Assembly (NCBI GenBank): GCA_039033215.1
Contig: JBCCDA010000004.1
Span: forward strand, 1-64,000
DNA: 64,000 nt
Source: Thermohalobaculum sp039033215
GTDB taxonomy: Bacteria > Pseudomonadota > Alphaproteobacteria > Rhodobacterales > Rhodobacteraceae
Direction: 5' to 3'
Shown: positions 45,979-54,180 of the stretch, in pieces
Numbering within the stretch: position 1 is the first letter of the stretch
Layout of the letters: every line of letters starts with the position of its first letter
Notes under the pieces: generated by a model
Told to the model about the DNA's origin: nothing
What the model saw: the letters and a program-made list of their open reading frames with translations, nothing else
Database searches by the model: none
Made by a program: the position numbers and the translations under genes

Positions 45979-46450
45979 CGGCGGATTCCGCATTGAGCTG
46001 CCCGTAGTTCTGGGATCCGATATCCCCCATAAGATCCAGCTGCGTCTCGATAAAATCGATATGCCCTTCCTCGTCCGCCATCAACTTCTCGAAGATGTTC
46101 GCGGAGGGAATGTCGCCCACCTGACGGCAATAGGTGGCCGCTTCCTGATAGAGCGCGCGGGCCTCCTGTTCGGCGGCAAGGTCGCATTCCAGGCACTCCT
46201 TGACGGTCTGACCGATCCTGAGCGGGTCGAGATGCTGCAGGTTCGGATGGCCTTCCAGGAAGATGATCCGGTCCATCAGCTTGTCGGCGTGGTGCATCTC
46301 CTCGATGCTTTCCTCGCGCGATTTCTTGGCGAGCTTGGTGTATCCCCAATCACTCTGCAGCCGGTAGTGCAGCCAGTACTGGCTGATTGCCGTCAGCTCG
46401 CTTCTCAGAGCCTTGTTCAGGTAGTCGATGACTTTTTCGTCGCCCTTCAT
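45959..46450 (-). CDS. bfr: Bacterioferritin
   Basis: Iron-storage haem ferritin subunit, 163 residues. Ferroxidase ligands E18, E51, H54, E94, E127 and H130 are all present and the haem-binding M52 is in EEMHHADKLMDR. ATG at 46450 follows AAGGACC. It overlaps bfd, which is read in another frame over its first 101 bases. Confidence 0.95.
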   Translation of the reverse strand: MKGDEKVIDYLNKALRSELTAISQYWLHYRLQSDWGYTKLAKKSREESIEEMHHADKLMDRIIFLEGHPNLQHLDPLRIGQTVKECLECDLAAEQEARALYQEAATYCRQVGDIPSANIFEKLMADEEGHIDFIETQLDLMGDIGSQNYGQLNAESADEAEAH

Positions 46451-46694
46451 GGTCCTTCTGTCCCTCTGTAGTTTCGCGCAACCCGCGCAATTCCATCGGT
46501 AAGTTGCTTGGTGACCCGGTCGAGTAGACAGCGGCGACGAACAGTTTCGCACAGCCGCCGCAGTCCAGTTTCTTGCCCAGTGCTCGATAGACTTTGCCTG
46601 GCGTGATCATCACCTGGGGGTCCGCTGCGCGCATCCACGCGACAGCCCACGCGATGTCGTCTGTTGTGATCATGGTGCAGGAGCAGATGATCAT
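46350..46694 (-). CDS. bfd: Bacterioferritin-associated ferredoxin
   Basis: [2Fe-2S] protein that frees iron from bacterioferritin. MIICSCTMITTDDI gives C4-x-C6 and KKLDCGGCAKLF gives C45-x2-C48, the four cluster ligands. The Bfd domain ends by about residue 60, but the frame stays open to 114 residues and ends 101 bases inside bfr, giving a basic tail (HEGRRKSHRLPEQGSEKRAD). The tail is either a real extension or a by-product of a lost stop. The start is the ATG before MIICSC. Confidence 0.85.
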   Translation of the reverse strand: MIICSCTMITTDDIAWAVAWMRAADPQVMITPGKVYRALGKKLDCGGCAKLFVAAVYSTGSPSNLPMELRGLRETTEGQKDHEGRRKSHRLPEQGSEKRADGNQPVLAALPAAE

Positions 46695-46743
46695 CTGATC
46701 AGGTCCCGGTTCTGGATGAATACCATGCCAGAAGCCATTGATC

Positions 46744-48006
46744 TTACTGGAAGACCGCTGACGGGTTGTCGAGGCTCTCGGAGCCCTCGAAGGCAATCTG
46801 GTCGAGACCGAGCACCGTCACCACACGCTCGATCGACCGGGTCTGCTCGATGAGCGCGTCGACGCCGCCCATGATCAGCGCCTCTCCGGCAGCGTTGCCG
46901 CGCTCGAGCATCTGGTCATAGGCAAAGCCCGCCTCGGCTGCGACCTTGATCTGCAGCAGCGCGAACATCGTTGCGCCCAGCTTGGCCCGCATCTCGGCAT
47001 CCAGCGCGGGATCCGTGGCGCCGACGAGATCCGCCACCGACGGCCCCGTGACGACGCTGCCGTTCACGCGCGTGTAGCTGCCGAGATAGACGTTCCGGAT
47101 GCCCAGCCCGTCATAGAAATGGTCGTTGTGGGTGTTATCGGCAAAGCACGAGTGCTCTTCCTCGGGGTCGTTGAGCATCAGACCCAGGCGCATCCGCTCG
47201 CCCGCCTGCTCGCCGTAGGAGAGCGAGCCCATGCCGGTAAGGATCGCGACGATCCCGGCGTCCGGGTTCGCGGTAACCGTGGTACGGGCCTCCCCGCCGG
47301 CGGCCCATTGTGCCGTCATCCACGCGAGATCGCTGACCAGCAGATCCGTCGCCGCCTTCAGATAGGCCGCCCGCCTGTCGCAGTTGCCATTGGTGCAGTC
47401 GGCGCCCTGGCCATAGTCGGTCCAGGGCCGGGTCCCCGCGCCGGGACCGTGCCCGTTGAGATCCTGCCCCCAGAGCAGAAACTCGATGGCGTGGTAGCCT
47501 GTGGCGACATTGGCTTCGATCCCGTCGGCTTCGTGCAACGTGCCTTCCAGAAGAGCCGGCGTGATCTCGGTCGCATTCATCTCGGTGCCCGAGAGCGTGA
47601 ACACCGGGTTGGCAACCACGTTGAGCGCAGCCAGATCGTTCTCGTCCGTCGGCCCGCCGTACCCGGCATCGACATAGTCGATGAGGCCCTCATCCAGCGG
47701 CCAGGCGTTCACCTTTCCCTCCCAATCGTCGACGATCGGATTGCCGAACCGAAAGACCTCGGTCTGCTGATAGGGGACGCGGGCGGCCAGCCAGGCCTCT
47801 TTCGCCTTCTGAAGTGCTTTGGCCGAGGGGGTCTCGATCAGGGCCTCGACCGCCGCTTGCAGGCGCTGCGCGGTGATCAGGCTGTCCTCGTAGCTGGCGT
47901 GCGCGATGTTGGCATAGGTCTCGACCACATCGCCCCGGTCTGCCGCCGCCGCGGCCCCCGTGAGCCCCGCGCTCAGCGCCACGATTGCCAGAAGTGCTTG
48001 CCTCAT
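46744..48006 (-). CDS. Imelysin-family iron-regulated protein
   Basis: Exported protein of about 420 residues thought to take part in iron uptake. Signal peptide MRQALLAIVALSAGLTGAAAA. The G-x-H-x-x-E motif is GYHAIEFLLWGQDLNGHGPG, with EVFRFGNPIVDDWEGKVNAWPLDEG before it and MLNDPEEEHSCFADNTHNDH after, matching imelysin/IrpA proteins. ATG at 48006 follows GAGGAAAT. It lies in an iron operon between an unknown gene and bfd. Confidence 0.92.
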   Translation of the reverse strand: MRQALLAIVALSAGLTGAAAAADRGDVVETYANIAHASYEDSLITAQRLQAAVEALIETPSAKALQKAKEAWLAARVPYQQTEVFRFGNPIVDDWEGKVNAWPLDEGLIDYVDAGYGGPTDENDLAALNVVANPVFTLSGTEMNATEITPALLEGTLHEADGIEANVATGYHAIEFLLWGQDLNGHGPGAGTRPWTDYGQGADCTNGNCDRRAAYLKAATDLLVSDLAWMTAQWAAGGEARTTVTANPDAGIVAILTGMGSLSYGEQAGERMRLGLMLNDPEEEHSCFADNTHNDHFYDGLGIRNVYLGSYTRVNGSVVTGPSVADLVGATDPALDAEMRAKLGATMFALLQIKVAAEAGFAYDQMLERGNAAGEALIMGGVDALIEQTRSIERVVTVLGLDQIAFEGSESLDNPSAVFQ

Positions 48007-48016
48007 CTCGATTTCC

Positions 48017-48499
48017 TCAGTGAAGTTGGTGGGTGCCATCTGGTGGTGAGTGGGTGCGGCAGGTGCTGCCGCCGCGTTCGATGCTTTGAAGTGCGAGGCC
48101 AAACTGCTGCGCCAGATCGGTCATCGGTACGGCGATGTCGCTGCGCACCAGAAGGGCGGCCATCAGCATGGCGTCCTCGCGATCACCCCGGGTGGCCGAG
48201 GCGACGAGGGTCGCGAAGACCGCTTCGTGGGCACCCAGGCACCGGCAGGTCACGGCGTGCCGCATGAAGGGGTGGCGCGCGTGCTCAACGGCCAGAGTGC
48301 AGAGCTGCTCGAATCCCTTGAGCGCCGCGCGCCCGCGCGCCGCGCCGAACGTGCTGGCAAAGTCGTTCCAGACCTGCGTCTGGCTGTCCGGTCCGTCGCA
48401 CCAGAGCCGGAGGTAGAGGACGGCGCCTGCCTCGACCGCCGACAACTCGTCGAGATATCCCACGGGCGCGCCGCCGCGGCGTTGTTCGGGCGTGCTCAT
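48017..48499 (-). CDS. Unknown protein between hemP and imelysin
   Basis: 160 residues, mostly helical, no signal peptide. Cysteines in LRLWCDG, EQLCTLAVEHARHPFMRHAVTCRCLGAHE and GSTCRTHSP, together with many histidines, could bind a metal or haem, but no family is recognised. ATG overlaps the hemP stop (ATGA), and imelysin follows within 10 bases, so it is very probably part of iron or haem handling. Confidence 0.72.
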   Translation of the reverse strand: MSTPEQRRGGAPVGYLDELSAVEAGAVLYLRLWCDGPDSQTQVWNDFASTFGAARGRAALKGFEQLCTLAVEHARHPFMRHAVTCRCLGAHEAVFATLVASATRGDREDAMLMAALLVRSDIAVPMTDLAQQFGLALQSIERGGSTCRTHSPPDGTHQLH

Positions 48500-48672
48500 T
48501 TGGTCAACAGCAACTTGCCCTGCTTCGTGATGTGCAGGGTGTAGCGCTGATCCTTCAGGGTGATGATGGCCTTGGCGGTTCCGTCGGTAAGGTCCTCGGC
48601 GGCATGGATCGGCAAATGGTGGTCAGGCCCGATCTCCGATCCGTCATCGACCGAGAGCGTTTCCTGTTTCAT
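48496..48672 (-). CDS. hemP: Hemin uptake protein HemP
   Basis: 58-residue HemP-type protein. Diagnostic C-terminus: LKDQRYTLHITKQGKLLLTK, matching the YxLRLTRxGKLILTK pattern. In related bacteria it is iron-regulated and needed to switch on haem uptake genes. ATG at 48672 overlaps the stop of the small upstream gene. Confidence 0.85.
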   Translation of the reverse strand: MKQETLSVDDGSEIGPDHHLPIHAAEDLTDGTAKAIITLKDQRYTLHITKQGKLLLTK

Positions 48673-48839
48673 CGCTCCCACTCCGATCGCCGCATCCGCG
48701 CTTCCAGCATGTCCAGGAATGCTTCGATGCTGAACTGTTGGTCAGGCGCAGGGGCATCGAGCGTCTCGAAGATGTCGGTCTTGCAGACCCCCATCTGGGC
48801 GAGCGGGTCGTCGTCGTGCCGGTCCAGTTTGTGTGCCAT
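48669..48839 (-). CDS. Small protein (56 aa) opening the iron operon
   Basis: A 57-codon frame from ATG 48839, behind GGAGG, starts MAHKLDRHDDDPLAQMGVCK and ends LEARMRRSEWER. Its TGA overlaps the hemP ATG. Acidic/histidine start and one cysteine; no known family. Good ribosome site, tight overlap and matching codon use support it as a real gene despite its size. Confidence 0.65.
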   Translation of the reverse strand: MAHKLDRHDDDPLAQMGVCKTDIFETLDAPAPDQQFSIEAFLDMLEARMRRSEWER

Positions 48840-48910
48840 TGGTCGCATCCTCCATTTCGTGCGGAGTTCGCGCTTCCTCGACTCGAACCTGAGGTGGCTA
48901 GAACAAGGAA

Positions 48911-48939
48911 ATCCTGAGCTTTGTACTCGGAAATGTCAA
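48911..48939 (-). promoter_or_regulatory. Candidate promoter of the iron operon
   Basis: Minus strand TTGACA (perfect -35), 17 bases, CAGGAT (weak -10). No convincing Fur, RirA or Irr box was found by eye, though iron control is expected. Confidence 0.35.
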
Positions 48940-49057
48940 TCCGACTCTTTTAGTTGGTTATTATGTCGCGCAGAACTGACGCCTGAGATCGCCGGACAAG
49001 CGAGGCGGTCTTGAGCTCAGGCCCCGAGAGCGGGCGCCGAGGCGAGCGAGTGGTCGG

Positions 49058-49351
49058 TCAGTCGGCCCCTTCCACAAGGACGATCGTGGCCTCGCTGACC
49101 GGGGTCCGGTGCGCCTTGGCGGCCTGGTACTCCCGCGAGGCGTAGCACGCCTGTGCTGCGGCGAGGCTTTCGAACTCCAGCACGACGTGGCGGGAGCGAC
49201 CCATCGCTCCCTCGAGCTCTACGTAGGCGCCACCACGGGCCAGAACCGTCGGTTTCCACTTGTCGAACGCGGCCTTCGCGCCTTCCACATAGTTCACGTA
49301 CAGGTCGGGGTCATTCACCTCGACATGGGCAATCCAGTAACCTTTGGGCAT
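49058..49351 (-). CDS. DUF1330-family protein
   Basis: 97-residue cytoplasmic protein with a ferredoxin-like dimeric fold: MPKGYWIAHVEVNDPDLYVN, YVEGAKAAFDKWKPTVLARG, RHVVLEFESLAAAQACYAS and SEATIVLVEG, the DUF1330 pattern. Role unknown. ATG at 49351 follows GAGGAC and lies 10 bases after xseA. Confidence 0.88.
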   Translation of the reverse strand: MPKGYWIAHVEVNDPDLYVNYVEGAKAAFDKWKPTVLARGGAYVELEGAMGRSRHVVLEFESLAAAQACYASREYQAAKAHRTPVSEATIVLVEGAD

Positions 49352-49361
49352 CGTGTCCTCC

Positions 49362-50873
49362 TCAGAAAAGCGTGCCCTGATCCGGTTTTTCCGCCTTGGG
49401 CTTCGGTTTCGGTTTGGCCTTTGTCGCTGGCTTGGGCGCGGCGGGGCCAGCGTCGTCACTGGCGTGTGCGGCCAACCGGCCGTCGGCGAACTCGATCTCG
49501 AGCCGGCCATCCGCGGGCTGATCGGTCAGGCGCGGGATCACGGTGCCTGCGCCGTCGCGTACAACGGCATAGCCGCGCGCGAGGGTTGCCTTGTAGGAAT
49601 AGGCGCTCAGTGTCCGGCCCAGCGCGGCCATCCGGTCCTGTGCTTGCTGCCGGGTTCGGGCCATCGCGGGCTTCAGCCGCGCTGCACGGTCGGCCAGCCG
49701 CTCGGCGCTGCGCTCGATCCGTGTGGTCACTTGTGAGGGCTGCAGGCCGGACACGGCGCGGGTAAGTCTCAGGCGCGCCTGCGCCGTCCGCTCGCGGAGC
49801 GCGGGCGCGAGGCCGCGGGCAGCCTTGTCCAGATCAGCCCGCCGGTCCGCCAGGATCCGCTCGGGCCTTGGCAGCCGCGCAGTCGCCAGATCCAGTCGCT
49901 GGCGCCGCTCGGCCAGCAGTTGCTCGGGCCGGGGCAGGGCGCGGGCGAGATCCGTCAGCCGCTGGCGCCGCCGGTCGATACCTGCCTGCAGCGCGCGGAT
50001 CCGGCGCGCCTGCAGATCAGCCATCAGCGCCATCAGATCCGATCGCACCGGGACGGCCATCTCGGCCGCTGCCGTGGGCGTGGGCGCGCGCCGGTCTGCT
50101 GCATGGTCGATCAGCGTCGTATCCGTCTCATGCCCGACGGCGGAGATCAGCGGGACCGTGCTCTCGGCGGCGGCGCGTACCACGATCTCCTCGTTGAAGC
50201 CCCAGAGATCCTCGACCGATCCACCGCCCCGCGCGACAATCACGGTGTCAGGGCGCAGCTCCTCGGGCATGGCCGAGAACCCCCGGATTGCCGCCGAGAC
50301 TTCAGCGGCGCATTTCTCGCCCTGGACGGCGACTGGCCAAACCAGCACGTGGACGGGAAACCGTTCTGCCAACCGGTGCAGGATATCGCGGATCACGGCA
50401 CCGGAGGGGGAGGTCACGACCCCGATCCGTCGTGGCAGATAGGGCAGGGGCCGTTTGCGCCCGTCGTCGAACAAGCCCTCGGCGGCCAGGGCGCGGCGGC
50501 GTTTCTCGAGCATCGCCATCAACGCGCCGACACCTGCCGGAGCCAGGGATTCGATCACGATCTGATAACGTGACTGACCGGGGAAGGTGGTGAGCCGGCC
50601 GGTGGCCACGACTTCCATTCCTTCCTCGGGTTGCGTCGCAAGCCCTTGCGCCACCCCTTTCCAGATGATCCCCGCCAGTACCGCGCGGTCGTCCTTCAGG
50701 TCCAGGTAGACATGGCCCGAGCGCGGCCGAGACACACGCCCGACCTCACCGCGCACACGGACATGCCCGAAGGCGCCTTCGACGGTCCGTTTGACCGCGC
50801 CTGAAAGCTCGGAGACCGAAAACTCGGGTGTGTTCTCGCCCGCCTCCGGGCCATCATCGATCAGGCTGGACAA
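49362..50873 (-). CDS. xseA: Exodeoxyribonuclease VII large subunit
   Basis: Single-strand DNA exonuclease subunit. N-terminal OB-fold (VRVRGEVGRVSRPRSGHVYLDLKDDRAVLAG), catalytic core IGVVTSPSGAVIRDILHR, VARGGGSVEDLWGFNEE, and PLISAVGHETDTTLIDHAADRRAPTPTAAAE, then long coiled coils. A TTG at 50873 is the likely start, 6 bases after GGGAGA; this gives MSSLIDDGPEAGENTPEFSV, like relatives. ATG codons further up have no ribosome site. The Lys/Pro/Ala-rich tail is a family trait. About 503 residues. Confidence 0.92.
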   Translation of the reverse strand: MSSLIDDGPEAGENTPEFSVSELSGAVKRTVEGAFGHVRVRGEVGRVSRPRSGHVYLDLKDDRAVLAGIIWKGVAQGLATQPEEGMEVVATGRLTTFPGQSRYQIVIESLAPAGVGALMAMLEKRRRALAAEGLFDDGRKRPLPYLPRRIGVVTSPSGAVIRDILHRLAERFPVHVLVWPVAVQGEKCAAEVSAAIRGFSAMPEELRPDTVIVARGGGSVEDLWGFNEEIVVRAAAESTVPLISAVGHETDTTLIDHAADRRAPTPTAAAEMAVPVRSDLMALMADLQARRIRALQAGIDRRRQRLTDLARALPRPEQLLAERRQRLDLATARLPRPERILADRRADLDKAARGLAPALRERTAQARLRLTRAVSGLQPSQVTTRIERSAERLADRAARLKPAMARTRQQAQDRMAALGRTLSAYSYKATLARGYAVVRDGAGTVIPRLTDQPADGRLEIEFADGRLAAHASDDAGPAAPKPATKAKPKPKPKAEKPDQGTLF

Positions 50874-50934
50874 AATCGGTCTCCCTGGCGCGCTGGCTCT
50901 GGACGCCCGCGTGCTTATAAGCGAGATAAGCCCG

Positions 50935-51564
50935 ATGAAGGGCATCCCTGCAAGCATCTATGTGGGCGCCAAGGAGCGCACGCTGACCGATCGGCTGGGC
51001 CTTGCGCCCGATGCGTTGCCGGCGGGCGGCAACTGGTACCCCGAAGAGAACGTGCTCGAATTGATGGTCGACCTCGTCGAAGAGCTGCGCCCACAGGAGA
51101 TCGTCGTCTGCGGCTCGGGTCTGAGCGTCCCGGTGCTTGCGCTGGCGGCGGCTGAGCACGGCGGGGGCTGGGTCACTGCGCTGGACGATGACAATCGCTC
51201 ACGGGTGATGACCGAAGCGCTGCTGGGCCGTGTCGGCGCCAGTGCCCGGCTGCTGCGGGCCGAACTGACCGAGTATGACAAGCACAACAAGTGGTACGGG
51301 CGCTGGTCGCTGGGCGGCTTGCCAGAACGTATCGACTTGCTAGTCATCGATGGACCGGGTCATTTCGCGGGCCGATGCCCGCGCTGGCCGGCGGGGCCCG
51401 AGCTGTTTCCTCGGTTGAGCGACGGTGGCGCGATCCTTCTGGACGATGGAAACCGCGTCAAGGAGAAGAGGGCGCTCGAGGCCTGGGCGTCCGAGTTTCC
51501 TTGGCTGCAAAGACAGAAGCGGCGCCGGTCGGGCGGTGCTGTGTTGCTGCGCCGCGAGGAGTGA
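50935..51564 (+). CDS. SAM-dependent methyltransferase-like protein
   Basis: 209 residues. The Rossmann core follows the class I methyltransferase outline: EIVVCGSGLSVPVLALAAAEHGG (glycine loop), VTALDDDNRSR (acid at strand 2), LLVIDGPG (strand 4) and DGGAILLDD (strand 5). It resembles the O-methyltransferase Methyltransf_24 group. It is divergent from xseA and 4 bases from purD. Substrate unknown. Confidence 0.7.
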   Translation: MKGIPASIYVGAKERTLTDRLGLAPDALPAGGNWYPEENVLELMVDLVEELRPQEIVVCGSGLSVPVLALAAAEHGGGWVTALDDDNRSRVMTEALLGRVGASARLLRAELTEYDKHNKWYGRWSLGGLPERIDLLVIDGPGHFAGRCPRWPAGPELFPRLSDGGAILLDDGNRVKEKRALEAWASEFPWLQRQKRRRSGGAVLLRREE

Positions 51565-51568
51565 GTCT

Positions 51569-52840
51569 ATGCATATCCTGGTTCTGGGCGGCGGTGGCCG
51601 TGAACACGCGCTCGCCTGGAAGATCGCCCAGTCTCCGCTTCTCTCGCGCTTGAGCGTCGCGCCTGGCAATGCCGGGATCGCCGAGGTGGCCGAGTGTGTT
51701 GCGTTGGACCCGATGGATGGCGCGGCTGTCGCGTCCTGGTGCAAGGCCGAGGACGTCGGGCTGGTCGTCGTGGGTCCGGAGGCGCCCCTTGCAGCCGGCG
51801 TCTCCGACACGCTGCGCGCCGCTGGACTCCCCGTCTTCGGACCTTCCGCCGCTGCTGCCCGGTTGGAGGCGTCCAAGTCCTTCACCAAGGAGGTTTGCGA
51901 TGCATGTGGTGCGCCGACAGCCGCCTGGGCGCGCTTCTCGGACCGCAATGCAGCGTTGGCCTATGTGCGGGCCAAAGGGGCGCCGACGGTCGTGAAGGCG
52001 GATGGCCTCGCGGCTGGCAAGGGGGTGGTCGTGGCCGAGACCCTCTCGCAGGCTGAAGACGCCATCCACGACATGTTCAGCGGCAGCTTCGGCGACGCGG
52101 GTGCCGAAGTGGTCATCGAGGAGTTCATGGGTGGTGAGGAAGCCTCGCTCTTTGTGCTCACGGACGGAAAAGCGATCGTGCCGCTCGCCTCTGCACAGGA
52201 TCACAAGCGCGCATTCGACGGAGATGAGGGGCCCAACACCGGGGGAATGGGTGCCTACTCCCCGGCGCCGGTGATGAGCGATGACATCACCGAGCGGGCG
52301 CTGACCGAAATCGTGGGGCCGACAATTGACGAGATGGCCCGGCGCGGCACCCCCTACAGCGGTGTCCTCTATGCCGGGTTGATGATCGACGACAGCGGCC
52401 CCCGGCTGATCGAATACAACGTGCGCTTCGGCGATCCCGAATGCCAGGTCCTGATGCTGCGACTCGCTGCTGACATTGTGCCCGCGCTGATGGCCTGTGC
52501 CACTGGCGACCTCGCGAACGTTGCGTTCGACTGGCACCCTGATCCGGCGATGACGGTGGTGATGGCAGCCAAGGGATATCCGGGCAGCTATGAAAAGGGC
52601 ACGCTGATCCGCGGGCTCGATAATGCTGGCGAGATCGATGGCGTCACTGTCTTCCATGCCGGCACCAGGAAGGGGCCGGCCGGGACCGAGGCAGCGGGTG
52701 GTCGGGTCCTCAATGTCTCCGCCATTGGCCCGACCCTGGCGGTGGCCCGGGAGCGGGCTTACGGCGCAGTCGATCTCATCAACTGGCCGCAGGGGTTCTT
52801 TCGTCGGGACATAGGATGGCGGGCCCTGTCTGACCGCTGA
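51569..52840 (+). CDS. purD: Phosphoribosylamine-glycine ligase
   Basis: Second step of purine synthesis, joining glycine to phosphoribosylamine with ATP. 423 residues; MHILVLGGGGREHALAWK, VVGPEAPLAAG, ATP-grasp VVKADGLAAGKGVVVA, AFDGDEGPNTGGMGAYSPAP and EYNVRFGDPECQ are diagnostic. Start ATG at 51569 sits in the usual place; the frame is open upstream inside the methyltransferase gene. Confidence 0.97.
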   Translation: MHILVLGGGGREHALAWKIAQSPLLSRLSVAPGNAGIAEVAECVALDPMDGAAVASWCKAEDVGLVVVGPEAPLAAGVSDTLRAAGLPVFGPSAAAARLEASKSFTKEVCDACGAPTAAWARFSDRNAALAYVRAKGAPTVVKADGLAAGKGVVVAETLSQAEDAIHDMFSGSFGDAGAEVVIEEFMGGEEASLFVLTDGKAIVPLASAQDHKRAFDGDEGPNTGGMGAYSPAPVMSDDITERALTEIVGPTIDEMARRGTPYSGVLYAGLMIDDSGPRLIEYNVRFGDPECQVLMLRLAADIVPALMACATGDLANVAFDWHPDPAMTVVMAAKGYPGSYEKGTLIRGLDNAGEIDGVTVFHAGTRKGPAGTEAAGGRVLNVSAIGPTLAVARERAYGAVDLINWPQGFFRRDIGWRALSDR

Positions 52841-52868
52841 CTGCCGAGCAGGGACGTTTCACCAAGCG

Positions 52869-52911
52869 ACACGGGTCCCACCGCGTTCTTCAGCGGTGGG
52901 GGTATCGTGTC
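52869..52911. terminator. Hairpin after purD
   Basis: CCCACCGC (52877-52884) pairs with GCGGTGGG (52893-52900), extended by GACACG/CGTGTC outside. Convergent genes flank it, so it may serve both. Confidence 0.6.
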
Positions 52912-52958
52912 ACGGACCCGCTTGCGGGGACGTGGCCGCTGGCCTCGATCGTGCGTGT

Positions 52959-54005
52959 TCAGCCGCGTTTGCCGAAGAGCGTTGACAGGCCTTCGCGCAG
53001 CACCGCCAGGTCACAACTGATGCTCTGGTTCTCGATGATCGTTCCGCTTGAATCTCGCGCGCATCCCGGCGCGGCCCGGGCCACCGGCTGCTTGGCGAAC
53101 GGCATGATCTGGGGAGCTTCGGGCTCTGCCGCCGCCCGTCGTGCTTCCATCCGCGCCAGCACCAACGAGCCTGCCTTGATCAGCTCTTCGCGCTGCTCGG
53201 CAAGAACATAGCCATCTCCGTCCAAACCAGCCTCGGTCTGCCATGCCTCGATCGCCGCGCGGGTTCTCGGTCCGAACACCCCATCCGCGCCGTTCGGGCT
53301 ATGGCCAAGGGCCGCGAGGCCCAGTTGAATGGTACGCCGCTCTGCGCGCGACAGCGCAAGTTTGTCCTCTTCCAAGGCGCCGGCCAGCATTTTCGGTGGG
53401 GCGGAGACCGGAGCTTCTGTGCCGGGCTGCACACGTCTCAGCCACGCCGAGGCATGCTCGACCGCGTCGAGCGCCGGCGCCGTGACCGGTCGCAGATCAT
53501 CCAGAGCGACGGCACCCGGCACTGAAAGCGCCTCGGGGCCGTCCGTCGTCAGGGCTGCTGTCTCCATGGGCGGTGTCTGTGCCGGACGCGTTCCTGCAGG
53601 TGCGTCCGCGCCGCCACCGATCTGGGCGCCGGCTGCTTCAAGACCGCGGTCGACCACTGTCGGATCGGGGGCGGAGGCTGCTGCGACAACCTGATCTGCC
53701 GGTGTGGGGTCATGGCGCGGGACCTCGACAATTGCGGGGGCCAAGGTCTCGACTTCGGGCGTGGCGATAACCGGCCCAATGGCGATCGCGACGTCTTTGT
53801 CTGCGTCGTCCGCGACCGCCTGCAGCGTCGTGCCCTCTTGCGTGACAGGGGCTGCCGCCATGTCGCGCAAGGGCGCGATCTTGAACAACAGAACCGGTGT
53901 CGCCAGGGCGGCACCCAGCATCAATGCCCCAAGAACAGACCAGCCTGCGCCGATTCGCGTCGTGACAACACGAGAATGGCGCGCCGCAGAATGATTGCCG
54001 CGCAT
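52959..54005 (-). CDS. Membrane-anchored peptidoglycan-binding domain protein
   Basis: 348 residues. A single hydrophobic span (SVLGALMLGAALATPVLLF, residues 23-41) anchors the N-terminus; a long Pro/Ala/Thr-rich linker follows to about residue 200. Then a PF01471-type domain: SRAERRTIQLGLAALGHSPN, GADGVFGPRTRAAIEAWQ. The C-terminus has two cysteines (PGCARDSS and SISCDLA), which may form a disulfide. Probably periplasmic, cell-wall related; role unknown. Confidence 0.78.
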   Translation of the reverse strand: MRGNHSAARHSRVVTTRIGAGWSVLGALMLGAALATPVLLFKIAPLRDMAAAPVTQEGTTLQAVADDADKDVAIAIGPVIATPEVETLAPAIVEVPRHDPTPADQVVAAASAPDPTVVDRGLEAAGAQIGGGADAPAGTRPAQTPPMETAALTTDGPEALSVPGAVALDDLRPVTAPALDAVEHASAWLRRVQPGTEAPVSAPPKMLAGALEEDKLALSRAERRTIQLGLAALGHSPNGADGVFGPRTRAAIEAWQTEAGLDGDGYVLAEQREELIKAGSLVLARMEARRAAAEPEAPQIMPFAKQPVARAAPGCARDSSGTIIENQSISCDLAVLREGLSTLFGKRG

Positions 54006-54180
54006 GTGTCCAACCTAGCTTCCAGAATTACGATGCCACAAGTCTGCCACAATCGGCCTGCGCATCAAGACCTAACTTGGCTGAGATGCGGACGCACCGC
54101 TTGACGATATCACGTCGTTGGTGCGCAGGTAGCGCCGCACTCGCGTAAGCTCGCGCAAACACCAAGGTCCGATTTCCATC

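Noticed and set aside
48840..49057. Irr/Fur-type iron box upstream of the iron operon
   Set aside because: Only a weak TAGAAC half-site near 48899 was seen, not a full palindrome.
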